Part shown: positions 1 to 13,000 of the stretch, piece by piece | How the letters are laid out: every line of letters begins with the position of its first letter | Position numbering within the stretch: the stretch's first letter is position 1 | Assembly (NCBI RefSeq): GCF_030867145.1 | Contig: NC_134414.1 | Coordinates: forward strand, 132,568,465-132,632,464 | Origin: Opisthocomus hoazin | Taxonomy: Eukaryota > Chordata > Aves > Opisthocomiformes > Opisthocomidae | Direction: 5' to 3' | Length of the DNA stretch: 64,000 nt | Notes under the pieces: generated by a model | What the model was told of the DNA's origin: nothing | Databases searched by the model: none | Seen by the model: the letters and a program-made list of their open reading frames with translations, nothing else | Position numbers and translations under genes: made by a program

Positions 1-1039
1 AGGGGAAAAACTGACAGACCAGAAATCAGCATTTTTCAAAGCCTCAGGCAGTCATCCTGCTAACGACCATAACTGAAGGTGTCTATTTAGTCACCAGAGT
101 CACGATTCTTCAAGGTCACAAAGAATAGCTTAAAATCCTTTAAGTCACCTTCCTTCTCAGTGCTACACTAATGTCCACCATCCCACTGAAATAGCCCAGC
201 CTCCAGGGTTGTGAGGCAGCGACTCCTGCAATCACAGGAATCCGCAGTCCTAAAGTGCAAAGGCAAGGATCTCTGAGGGTCCCTCCGATTAGTGTTTTGT
301 CTACTTAAACTCCCTCTAAGCTTCCTCTCTAGCTTTACAGTTCCTTGGGCACAGACCCTCATGGCACAAGTAGACAGCAAATTCCCAAGTTGTCCCAGGA
401 CACAGTTAGGTTTTTGGGAAAGCACCATGATCAGCTGTGGTAAGACAGCAGGGATGGCAGACAGGAACAGCAGAAACAGTACGAGCAACTCAAGAAAGCA
501 CGTGCATACACAGAAACATAAGTGTGCTAGACCTCAAAATGGAGCATCCAGCATCACTGCACAGGCACCAGAGAGCCACACAGCAGAGCACAGGCCTAAG
601 GCCACCTCCTGTCCCGGGCCTGGGGCTCTCCACAGAGAGCTCTGTTAGTGTGCCCTCACATCTGCTCTGCAGCAGCACCTCAGTGACAGAGGGAGTAGCT
701 AGAGCTGACTGGACAATCACAAAGCTGCCTTTTCAACGGCAGCCTCCAGATGCACAGCCTTAGAGTAAAACCTCCCAAGGCTTTCACTCTTTGAGAAGAC
801 TTACTGTTCTTTGCTGCACGTCTCATTTATGCAACAGAAGAACAAAAGGCATTTTAGAAAGGAGATATTTGTTCTTACTTACGTAAGAGCTAATACATTT
901 ACCTTCTAAAATGTGCTACCAATATAGTATAAAAATGGATCAAATACCATTAAGGTGACTGCCTTGGGAAGAAAAGGCAGAGATTAAAAACCAGACCTAT
1001 ATCTTCATACGTAGCCACCAAGAGTCTTCACTTGGTGCA
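1..1039 (-). other. SLC19A2 3' UTR / downstream flank
   Basis: This stretch follows the SLC19A2 stop codon (complement of 1040-1042) in the direction of transcription. I found no AATAAA or ATTAAA on the minus strand here, so the poly(A) site may lie beyond the left edge of the window. Short open frames at 168-763 on both strands overlap one another, have no recognisable domains and look like chance. No repeat was recognised. Confidence 0.5.
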
Positions 1040-4000
1040 CTACTGGCTTTCAGGAGATCTGCTTTGCATCTGCTCTCGTCTTCTGTAAGCTCTCATAATA
1101 CTGTATATGCCACTGCCCAAGAACACCAGTGAGATGGCCGCAAAGTAAGAGGCGTAAATCATGAACTGCAGAGAAGGGGAAAGAAAATAAAAAAAAAAAA
1201 GTGGTTAAACCAAGCAGTTACCAAATTTATAGGAAGGTAAATACACAAGCTCCCTTCCTCTTCTAACTAATAACCAGGAATCAATGATTATTTCACCGTC
1301 AAACCCGTGACCCAAAACCAGGTAGCTGAGAAGCTTTACAGCCTGGTTTACCTTCCTCCCTCCCACCAGTACAGCTAAGAGAGTTGATCATACCTGGGTG
1401 AAGATGTCCAAGCCAAGCCCGCTGGCATCCACAACAATCAAAGTGAGCAGAGTCTGAAGTGCTAAGGCAATGAAAGTATTAACCCCAAAGACCAGGGCAT
1501 ATCGCTCCACGCTGAGATTTGTAGCGATGTGGAACCTGGAAAGAAAGGGATGACCAGAAACATAAGGACAGTGAAAAAGCAGGGAAATGCAAGACTAGGA
1601 GGAACATCTCTGGACAAGAAGACTATGCAACCTGAAGAGTTACATCGACTGGTCCAGTATTTTCCACAGCTAAATTACCTTGCACTGTAGTGTACTTTTC
1701 TAAATAGGAACATGGCAGACTAGCACAGAAGCTAGAGGAGACTGCCATTCACATGTAAAAAGCTTAAAAACAAAAAACCCACTTTAAGAGCTCTGTAGGT
1801 TTCAGTCTTGCTGAAGCAACCCTCCTGTCTGATGTAGCTAAAGGGTCTTGTCATGCAGAGGAGATACAATGCGCTGTGATCCCAGAGAGCTGCTGGCAAT
1901 CCAAAAGCGTGAGCCTACTGCAGCATGGTCCGTAACCTCCTGCATCCTTCTAGCCAGAACCCCTTTTGCAGTTGCCAGTTTCAGCATCACCCCTCATATT
2001 GTGCTTGAGCTGTCTTGTAACAATTGTACAGGTGTGGGTCAACAACAGCTGTGTTTTCCTCCCCAAAGTGACAAATAACATCGAAGAAGTCTTCCTCCTT
2101 ACAGGTTATGGAAAACTGACACTTCAGCACAGACGAAGCACTGTCCTCTCCTCATCTGTTAACACTTCACTCCAGCCATGTTTATGAAAAACATTCCTCT
2201 GGCAAGCAGCACTATCTAATATTTAGAAGTAGACACTTCAGTGTCATAAGACTTCCAAGCTTGGGCAGACTGCCAGCCAAATATCTCCGTGCCTCAGTTT
2301 CCAATTTGAATCACAACACAAACCCTTGCAACAGATTTCCAGATTCCTGGTAGGCGAGACTCCAGTTGCATGGAAAATATGCCAGCTTTCACACCAGCTG
2401 TAACCTTGAGAGCAATTTACAGTAAAGAGATACTCACGTTGCTATCGTGATTAGCAGCATGTAGATAATTCTGAAGACAACATAGGATGCATAGCACACC
2501 CAGATGTTACGAATAGTGTCCATGATATACACAGCAGCAGCAATAAGAAAGGAGAACAGGGCAAGTGCCACTTCACCCCATGTTGCCCAGGATGTTTCTA
2601 TGTGACCCACCACAAACACTGCAACAGCTCCTGTGAGGGGAAGGAAAGCGTAACTGTTAGTAATTGCAATTGGAGCAACTTGGAGACCGTGTATTAGGAG
2701 CTGTACAGCCCCTAATAGCCAAACGTGACTGAAGCAGAGGACACTAATGTGCACACCTTGGCTGCTCTCCTTCCTGACCTCTCCCTCACCTGGAACCCTG
2801 CTGTAAACTCCCACTCACTTTTACAGGAACAGGAAAAAAAACAACACAGGTCTATGCTGACTGCCTCTGAAGTCTCCTCTCCAGCTTCAGCAGCCCAACA
2901 GCCCCAGGACTCAGACCGTTGCCACTCAGTCCTCTGCACCTGACCCACAGCAGCGCCGTCAATTGCGCTACAGAGAAATGCAAACCCTGGTTCACAAAAG
3001 CACTCAGCTCAATGTTTTGTGGTGCTTTAGGGGGGAGGCGGGTCAGGAGGGAGGAAGACACTACCCACTTTGATACACTGCTATCAGAGCTCTCTCCCAG
3101 GAGGCAGAAAAACCTACATTTACAGTAGTCTTCATGCTGGGCTGGAAGGGTAAGAAAGAGCAGCGGTCCAAATCCACGTCTTCTGGGATACAGTCTAACC
3201 GCAAGCTACAATCAACGTGCTCTTGATTGTGCAAGAACAATCCTTTACAACCAGAATGGGTTTGTAACTCCTGCTGGATTTTATGAAGGGGAGATGGCGA
3301 GAGAAGACAGATCACAGGATGGAAAGCATGTGATACTTCATGCAGACCAGGTGTGGTTCATGCACTATCAAAGCTGTAACTACTGAGAAGCCCAAATACA
3401 CAGCAAATTGCAAGAAAACTCCCATTTGAAGTAGGCCTTGTTCTGCAAACAAGCCAAACAGCAACCAACAGCACAACAACGCTGCTGTAGACAGCAAAGT
3501 AGACAAACAGCATACTGACAAAGGGAGGTTTACTGGAGATGTCTGAAAAACAGGATTGTATTCAGCATTTGACCACCGTACAGAAGTGCTACAGTGCAGC
3601 ATCTACGCTCTTTGTAGCCCTCAGCTGGCCTGGTATCTTAGAAATCCTTCAAGCACACGAAGACTCCTTACGTACCATCAGTGTGCACAACCCTGTCAGA
3701 CCTCACATCAATCTTGCAGACTAGTAAGGAAGGTAGCTATTTCAAGGGAAAGAAATTTATTTCTCCCCACTAAACTCTTCTTTCCAGTGCCTGCTGTGAC
3801 ACTACTCGACTGACATTTTGCTCTTTGCAAGTTTGGCTCCACCAGGAACAAAACCCTGAGACACAAAAAGAAGCTACATCCGAGAGCCTTCTTCCTACTG
3901 TCTCAGCAATTCTGAAATTTCGGAACAGACATCACTCTCTGGGGATCTCACAGCAACTCATGAAGTTGTAGTCCCCCTGTGTCTCAAGGTTATATCAGCC

Positions 4001-7000
4001 CGACACCTAGTTATGACAAATATACAATCTGTGTCCTGCAATTAGACACCTACAGCTGACCCGGTGGTTGTTTCCCAACCCAACCTGATACAGGATTGCC
4101 ACATTCCTAGGAAGGTGCAGGGATGCAGCTGACCTCACTAGAAGGAATACTGTTTATCTTGCCCAGGACAGGAAGCTGACAGCCATGAGTCACCACGCTC
4201 AGCTTAAGCCCTTCTGCAGGGCAGCGCAGGTACAGGCAGGGATGGCAACAGCATCTTACGCGAAGGTTGCCAAACATTGCTGATAACTGAGCACAGAATG
4301 ACTCAGAGCCATGAAAATGCCAAATTGGATCTAGGATGCACCAGGAAAGGTATTTCTAGTAAAGGCAGAAGAGTGAACAGTCTTCCACAAGTGTGAGGCC
4401 TCCCTGAATAAAGCTGAGTGCAGCTTTGGTTATCCACCTTCAAAGAGAATGCAATTCAATCCCTCTTTGGCGCAAAGAGGGGTTACTAAGGTGACAAGGT
4501 AAACAAAGAGCTTAACTTTACCAAAGACCAACTAGAAAAACTTGGCTTCTTTGGCCCAGAGCAAAGATTTTGTGCTAAAATACAACCTTGGCACAATATC
4601 AGAGATAAATAAACTGGTCATTAATAAATTCAAACTGAAAATCAGAAGAAGGTAGAGCATTTACACTAGTGCCTAGGAAGTCAGGTCACCAGGTGCTGAT
4701 CCTCAACAGGTCTCTTCCAGTCCTGTTATACACTTCAGGCTTTTAGTTGAGATTAATTCACTAAACTTCACGTGTTCCAAGCAATGAATCCATGTCAACC
4801 AGCAGGATTTTTTTGGGTTCTGTCTTTCAAGCAGTTCAGGGACAGAGGCTAATTTGCTTTCAGAAAACATCACCCAGAATGATTCAACTGTTGGGGTCGA
4901 TGTAGCTTGAGAATTAGCACAACTAGGCCACTTAAGCAAAACAGTGTGATTTAACAGGCTTGCTGGAAAAGACAGCTAAGAATAGCCATTGAGAAAGTTC
5001 TGATAGCGCACATGGTGTGGGTTAGCAAAATAAGATGTGTTCAAGGATGTGGAGGCGGTCTGTTGCTATTGGCATTAGTGCATAAGTTGCCAATAATAAG
5101 GGAATGTGGGGCGTGTGAACAGCGTGTGATTTATGTCTGTAGCCTATCCGATGTAAGCGTAATCGTGTGTACAGATATGTGAAATGCATATAACTGCACA
5201 AGCGGGAGAATAAAGTGTTCCGACTGTGTATCTTAGCCATGCGTGTGAGAGTCGTTCCCGTCCTTTCACGGATGCTGAGACCCGGCATTTTGGTGACCCT
5301 ACGGATTTATTATCGCAGCCAGAAAATAAAAAGGCACGGGACTGCCAGGTGGCGAGGTAAGCCGGGCTGCCCGAGAAAGGCAGGAGCGGATCCGCGGCAC
5401 GCCGGGGGGGGCATGAACATCTGCAGCATGGGTTCCACTGTATCAGCGTCAGAAAACACAGCGCTGAAAAGCCTGTTGGAATTGGCAGATCGAGCCGACG
5501 CTAAATTAACCAAAGGAGACATATCAGGACTATTATTATGGTGCCGCCGCCGAAAGCTGATAACAACGGATCCGCTGTTCGATCCGGATGCGTGGCACAG
5601 AGTTGGGATGGACTTGTGGGACTCTGTGCAGGTCGGAAACAAAGAGGCACAGCAATTAGCCCCTGTTTTCCGAACTGTTAAAAATATGATTGCTGATATG
5701 AAGGACGATGCTACTGTGGCTGCAGCCGCGGCGAGAGCTGTTTCTGCAATCAGTCAACCCGCAGGAGAGTGTCAAGATCCCTGTACGGCACCCCACGCGT
5801 ACCCCGTTCGTTCTAGTGAAACTGAGTTTTGGGAAGGACCGTGTATAGAATTGGGAGACTGGGCACCGGCACCACCTACAGCCCCACCACTGCCGGAGAA
5901 TGTGCCGCTCCCGGACTCCGATTCTCAAGAAATGGATATTGACTTGCCCGAAGGACCAACATCACTATCATACCCAAAGATTCATAAAAGTGAACTTATG
6001 GACATATTGAGAAAGCAGCAGGATCAAATGACAAAGCTGCTGGACGAGATGCAACGACTAGGTAAAGGATCCCATAATGCCACGATTAAACAGTCATATC
6101 GAAAGGCTCACCAAGCCATAATGGACGGTTTGCGAGCGGTTGAGCGGCACGTATGTGGGGAGTTGGACGGGATGGGGGAGGTGATTTCAGGGGGGTCAAA
6201 TAATGGAAGCATTAACAAAAGCTCACCGCCAGAGCATTTGCAGCGGCGCTGGGTTAGGCTCTTGTTGGAAGATGGGGAAATGAGCTTAGCTGACGCCAAT
6301 CACTATTTACGCAGTAAATACGGTAAGGGGGTGGGGGATGACGAACGTGAGGCGTGGAAGAGGGGCATGAAGTGGAGAGAGCAAGGAGGGGGGGCATCCG
6401 GTGTTCAAAAGCCTGATTGTGCGCGCGGTGGGTGTGGTTTGCAGGGACCTGGCTGTACAGAGGGGGGTGGTGTGGCCACCAGAGGTCGGAGTGGAGACGG
6501 GACGCCCCCGATACGCGACCCTAATTTTAATATGGGACAATGATGGAGGGGGGTAATAGAAAATGCTGTAATTGAAGGACAAATGCTACCAAACAGTTTA
6601 ACAGCATTCCCGGTGTTTATGCAGGGGAATCAACGGATATGGGCTCCTTTTGACTGGAAAACAGTGAGTCAGTTACAAAAAACCATAATGAACTATGGTT
6701 TGGATAACAAGCAAGTTATGATGCTGGTTACCACCTTTTTCAAAAATCAGATATTAGTGCCAGCTGATGCCCGAGCCTTGTTAGAACTGGTGTTGCCCCC
6801 CACTGCCTTTATGTTGTGGAAGGATAAGTGGTGGGATCAATGTGAGGTTGCAATGATGCAAAACCTTCAGCTAGGTGTCGACGGTCCTTTACGTGTAGTT
6901 ACACTAGACCAGCTCATGGGTACTGGCGCTTTCCGCGATGGGGCGGCTCAAGCAGCGCTACCCCTCGAATATTGCAACAGTCACAAAGCTTGGCCCTGGC

Positions 7001-10000
7001 CGCTTTAACTGAGTTACCACAGACTGGGAAGCCTGTATTACCTTATACGCAGATTCGTCAGGGTCCTGATGAGCCGTACATGCACTTTATAGACCAATGA
7101 AAGGAAGCATTAGATGCGGCACCGAATTTGCCAAGTGAAGCAAAAGGTGCAGTAGGAAAGGATTTAGCTTTTCAAAATGCCAACACTCAATGTCAACAGA
7201 TAATTGCATCCCTAGTGGGTCTACCCTTAGTCAGTACGTGGAGGCTTGTTCCCGATTACCTCGCTTAGCAGAGGAAAGAGAGAAGGCCAGAATACATGCG
7301 GCTGCTATGGCCACTGCTTTACGACCTGCCATGCAAATGGGGAAACGGGATCGAGGTGTTAAAGCAAAAACTGGTTGTCTTATTTGCGGAGAGGAAGACC
7401 ATTACAAAAGAAACTGTCCTCAGATCAAGAAGCAAAAGGTGGTGGCTAATGAATTTGTAGGGACATGCCATAGATGTGACAAGTTCGGGCATAAAGCAGC
7501 TCAGTGCAGGTCACAGTTTAAGAAGGATGGTACCCCCTTGTCGGGAAACAGGCAGAGCAGCACCAGGATGGGGGGCGCGAGGATAAGAAAGTTCCCCACA
7601 GCTATGGCTGTCTCGACGAGCGCCGAGCCGCCACAAGTGGCTCCGCAGGAGTCGACCTGGCCGTGGGACAAGACATCACTATAGAAGATGATAAGGTGCA
7701 TGTCGTTCCCTCGGTAGCCACAGGACCTTTAGGTCATGGGCTGAGTGCATTGTTGGTGGGGCGATCCTCTGCATCTAGTCAGGGAATTTTTGTCCTACCA
7801 AGAGTAATTGATGCAGATTTCACAGGCCCAATAGGGATTATGTTAAAGGTATTCACGCCACCATTAACCATCAAACGAGGCAGCAACGTTGCCCAACTGG
7901 TTCCTTTTATTGCACAGGTCCCCCCAACTGACCCTAACTATAGGGGAAGTGACACCTTTGGCTCAAGTGGACCCCCCTCGGTGGCATTCGTACAACCTCT
8001 TTCCACAGAACAGCCCATAAGAAAGATCACTATTAAAAGACCGGACGGTATTGTACTAAAAGACCAGAATATGTTGTTAGACTCCAGAGCAGATGTTACT
8101 ATAATCCCGAGGGCCCAATGGCCGGAGTCATGGCCATTGACAGTAGTGTTGGGCATGGTGACAGGAATCGGTGGTGCAGCAGCGACACAAATGAGTACTG
8201 AGTTCATTACCTTTGTAGACCAAGATGGTAAGTTGCTGGCACAAGCATGCCCTTATGTCTTGAATACTACTATTTGGCTATTAGGCAGAGACGTATTATC
8301 ACAATGGGGTTGTGTCATTCAGACGCCTTTTTGACAGCGGCCATTGAAGCGAGCGCATCCAGGCCTACATTGAAGCTCACGTGGTTGACAAAAAAGCCGA
8401 TCTGAGTGGAACAATGGCCGCTGTCTACTGAAAAGATCGCCCATCTCCAAGAATTGGTGGATGAACAAGTGAAGCTGGGGTACTTGGTCCCGTCCACTAG
8501 TCTTTGGAATACTCCTGTGTTTACCATTCAGAAAAAGTCCGAAAAATGGAGACTCTTACAAGACCTAAGAGCAACCACCGTGTGGACCAACTAGTGACAG
8601 CCACTCCCGTACAACTGTCCACGAGCTTTGATGCTGCACGAGCAGCACATGATTTTTTCCATCAGTCTGCAGCGGCGCTGCAAAGACAGTTTTCATTATC
8701 TAAAGCAGATGTGCGTGCTATTGTTGCAGCCTGCCCTGACTGTGCGAGACTCACTCCTATACAGCATGGTGGTGTAAATCCTCGAGGTCTACAGCCCAGA
8801 CAACTTTGGCAAACCGATGTGACTGAGTTCCCCCAGTTTGGGCGTTTGAAGCACATCCATGTCTCTGTTGATACGTGTTCGGCTGCCATCTGGGCAACAG
8901 CAGCTACTTCTACCAATGCCAAAGCAACGCAACGACATTGGGCGCAAGCCTTTGCTGTGTTGGGAGTACCTGAACAAATTAAAACTGATAATGGCCCAGC
9001 CTACAGGTCTCAGGTGGTGGCCCGTTTCCTTCAGCGGTGGGGTGTTAAGCATGTACGGGGCATCCCATACAACTCCACTGGTCAAGCTATTGTTAAGCGT
9101 TCCCATCACTTACTAAAAGATCATTTAAATATTTTAAAAAAGGGGGGAGAGCGGTCCCCGATAGACTGTCTACACAAAACCCTTTTTGTCCTGAATTGGT
9201 TAAATGTTAGGGGAGGTCATAGTGACTCCCCAGCTGTTCGGCACAGGGGAAGAAACAAAAATGTCTATGACAATGATGTGGTGTTAGTAACGGTATTCCG
9301 CCCGGATAAAGGGGTTTGGGAAGGTCCAGTATGACTACTCACTTGGGGGAGGGGATATGCTTGTATTTCTACAGATAGTGGACAGACGGAGTGGGTGCCA
9401 GCAAAATGGATCAAACCCATCTTGAATGAACACGGAAAAAGAAGGGGAGGCGATAAAAAGACAGTGGGCCTGGTTAACAAAGATGATACATCCTAACGGT
9501 GTATAGCTGTTATCTGTACTATCTGACGAGTGTCAATATGAGTGCCTGCTTTCTAGGGCTCCAGGGTTAAGTTTTGGAGAGTGAATTATTTTGCTCCTTT
9601 CTGGTAGTACAGTTTGTGTACCCAGGTAGGACCCTGCTCTTGAACATCAATGGTCCCAGGGATCGCAGGACCTCCAGCCGGCACCGAGGGATTCTCGGGG
9701 AGAACCTCTGATCACTGGACCAAAAAGTTCTGAGCAGGGACTATTAATAAGACAAAGGCATTCTTCCAGTATCACTTTTGTTGCCTGCCTGCTGTCTGTT
9801 CATAAGTCTTTGTAATATTTGGATTTATGTTGAAAACTTGGTGTGCCTGCGTGTGTGTCTGTGTGTGTGTGTGTGGTCGCGACCATGAATGTGTGATTTT
9901 ATGTTATGGTGTTTGTATTTCTGTGTTCTGATGGATTTATTTGGGTTTTGTGATCTAATGGATTTGTCTGGACTAAGTAACTGCCTTTGCATCTTCTGGT

Positions 10001-13000
10001 TTGGTAAGTTTTCTGGGTTCTGCCTTTAGACTATTGTATCTGCATTCTGATTTATTGGGGCTGCGGAAGTATTTGATGCAGTGGGAAGAGATGGGGAATT
10101 TCTGTCTGGTTAATGTCACTAATCAAAATGTTATTGCTTATTGTTGTAATGATTATGGCAGTGATTATGTTGGTCCCATGTATAATACGCATAACACAAG
10201 AGGCACTAGAGGTAACTGTGAAGAAAATTTTTGTGATGCAACTAACACAAATTGAGCAAATGTTTTTAAGGTAATGATAAGATAGCTTAGCCTTTTTGAA
10301 AAGAAAAAGGGGGAGATGTTGGGGTCGATGTAGCTTGAGAATTAGCACAACTAGGCCACTTAAGCAAAACAGTGTGATTTAACAGGCTTGCTGGAAAAGA
10401 CAGCTAAGAATAGCCATTGAGAAAGTTCTGATAGCGCACATGGTGTGGGTTAGCAAAATAAGACGTGTTCAAGGACATGGAGGCAGTCTGTTGCTATTGG
10501 CGTTAGTGCATAAGTTGCCAATTATAAGGGAATGTGGGGCGTGTGAACAGTGTGTGATTTATGTCTGTAGCCTATCCGATGTAAGCCTAATTGTGTGTAC
10601 AGATATGGGAAATGCATATAACTGCACAAGCGGGAGAATAAAGTGTTCCGACTGTGTATCTTAGCCATGCGTGTGAGTCGTTCCCGTCCTTTCACGGATG
10701 CTGAGACCCAGCATTCAACCATTTATAAAAATGATACTAAAGGAAAAAATCAAAATGGGAAGCTTCAGTTTTACATGAGTTTAGTACCAACCACCTTCTC
10801 TTCCAATAGGTCCATTGTTCACAGGCCTTTAAAAAAAAAAGATAGTGCTATCAAAGATGTTCATAATGAGGTTTGAAGAATACTGCTTCTTCCCCCTTTT
10901 TAAAAGAAATAAAAATAAAAATCTGCTGACATTTGGCCATGCTATGGGTCTTCTTTCCCTTCATACCTATTCTTCTCCTTCCTGGGACCAAGGCAGGATG
11001 GTAGAGGAAGCCAAATCAAACAAGAAATAATAGCCACAGCATCATGCTAGAGTGGAGGAACAGTGTATGACTGCATGTTATTAACGTGCAGGTTTAGCAC
11101 ATCAAAGCCTATTTAATAGCCAAAGCCTTCAGAATCAAGTTGTCAACAGTTTCAAACCCAGCTAACAATGGGTGGTAGACCAGCTTTCAGAACATTAAAC
11201 CAGCCACGGCTTCCTACTGAACTTCAAGTGGGGGCTGGGCATGCCCAGGAAAGTACTAAGCCTTCCTTGTTTGTGTACCTTGGTTTCTTTTGCCCCCAAG
11301 TAGGTGATGTCCACAGCAGATGGTGGAACGATGACTCCATCAAAGAAAAGGACATACTACAGCAACACCTAGAAAGCCTCTGTGAGAGTATGTTAGCTAT
11401 ATTAAAAACATATTGTCCTAGTTTTGGTAATGAAACAGTATTAAGCAAGTTAATAAACAAATGTTTGTGTTGACCGTCCTACCTGTCGCTTTCAAGTCAA
11501 ACAACTTCTTTCATCTTAATGGCTTTTCTGCTAAACAGTGCCAAAATGACTAACGTGGCTCACTGCACGCTGCGTGCGTACAGGAAACCTTCATATGTTC
11601 CCTACGCTGCCAGGGAAAAAAAGCAATAAACCCATAGGATCCTTAGTCTGATTTAGAGTTGTTAAAACAAGCATAACCCCACTGCCATAGTGACAGCCAA
11701 GAACACAGTCAGCCACATGCCTGGAGCCTTCTGACAAGTATTTCCGAATGAAGATTGACTCGAGAGGCTCCTCTGAACACCTGCGTACTGGATTACAAGA
11801 ATTAGGGCTGCGTGCAGCAACTACTCACTGAGCACCATACCCATGCACGTCAGGGAAGACTCATCCCGAATGCTGGGGTTGCCTCTCCTGCATGCTTGGG
11901 GGAACGCAAGACACTGCCAAACTACGCTCTGGTGACCTTGAGGAACACAGGGCATTTCTCACAGCAGAGCAGGAGCTTACCTAGCAGCGTCGAGGCTGCC
12001 TCCACGGCACCGTTGTAGATCTCCGTGCTATGAGAAGACAGCACCATCTCCCACAGGCCCTGAGCGTAGTTGATGACCTGGAAGTAGCCACAGGTGGACA
12101 GTGCCCACCACACAGACCAGCAGAGCATGGTCCGGGAGGAGTAGCACTGGAGGAAGTCCTGCCAGAGGTCTTTGAGCACCTTCACAATGTCTACTTTCTG
12201 CTCCTGCACAGACTGGAGAGGGAAGGGGAGAGAAATGTTAGTCTTTGTTTATAAATACTTCACACTGCTCCACAAAATTGCCCCATTCAAGTGGTCTGAT
12301 CACTGGCGAGTGACGGTACCACTCTCGGAGACAAACCTCCACAGAGCAATGAATAAAAACCTTCCCCATCCCACGGCCTCAGCAGCTGGTCTCTGCCCTA
12401 ACCAGGGCCGTCCCCTTAGGTGCAGAGGTAGGGTTCAGCCCCAAGCATGCCTCAACCTCTGGCTCTCTGAAGCAGAAAGCAGCAACTGCTAGATGTCAGA
12501 AGCACTATGTGAGCAACTGAAGGGTTCCGGAGAGAAGATGCACAGGAGAACGGGACACAATATCCACTTTGACAAGACAGGATCAGAAGCCAGTCATTCA
12601 AATCATAAAGGCAAAGAGCATCACTGACACTTATAAGTCCTGATCCAATTTTCACCCGAATCTGGTAGCGCTGAGAACATGAAAGCTGCCAGATGAGTAT
12701 ATTTCCCCACAAATAAGACAATTTTCTTTAGTACTACCATTCAGGGATTATAAATATTTAAAGAAGCAACCTCATTACGCCACGCTCTACCCTGTTAATG
12801 TTTTCCAAGGCTCTGAGGTGAGAGATGTCACCTGGGGATCTAAAGAGAAACAGAAGCTACTTCAACCAGATGCTGCTATTGCAAGTGGCAGCTCCTGTAT
12901 ATACAAGTGCTTTGACAAATGGCAGGAGATAAAAATGAAGCTTTCCTCTCCAAGTCTTTCTAGAAAGAGGACAAAAGGGGGCAGACACATGAAGTTGTTT

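Larger units (their letters stand above)
4883..10719 (+). mobile_element. Class II (beta-like) endogenous retrovirus, full LTR-to-LTR provirus, defective
   Basis: Two near-identical LTRs (4889-5287 and 10317-10713) bracket a 5.0-kb interior, and the 6-bp sequence TTCAAC occurs directly outside both ends. Order inside: primer-binding site, gag (matrix, PTAP, capsid with major homology region, two zinc knuckles), dUTPase-protease, a reverse-transcriptase stub fused to integrase, a remnant of env transmembrane protein, and a polypurine tract. dUTPase in the pro frame, successive -1 frames gag to pro to pol, and a 6-bp duplication together fit betaretrovirus-like ERVs. It sits in SLC19A2 intron 3, antisense to the gene. 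It cannot be coding-competent: gag is split over three frames with stops, most of RT and all RNase H are deleted, most of env is missing, and protease and integrase catalytic motifs are altered. By eye the LTRs differ by about 11 substitutions and one 2-bp indel. Confidence 0.95.

Noticed and set aside
5215-5427. Upstream start for ERV gag inside the 5' LTR
   Set aside because: The frame happens to be open through U5 and the leader, but these are LTR and primer-site sequences. The myristoylation-competent Met at 5428 is a better start.
8320-8340. Canonical pro-pol slippery heptamer
   Set aside because: The pol frame is -1 to pro here and a run of five T is present at the junction, but the sequence does not fit X XXY YYZ in the pro register. 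I do not annotate a site.
5400-9500. APOBEC-style hypermutation of the provirus
   Set aside because: Several disabling changes look like G-to-A, but too few can be counted without a reference copy, and birds are not known to have APOBEC3. Listed only as something to test.
9847-9878. TG-rich stretch as a microsatellite of interest
   Set aside because: Short, imperfect and inside non-coding ERV interior; no sign of function.
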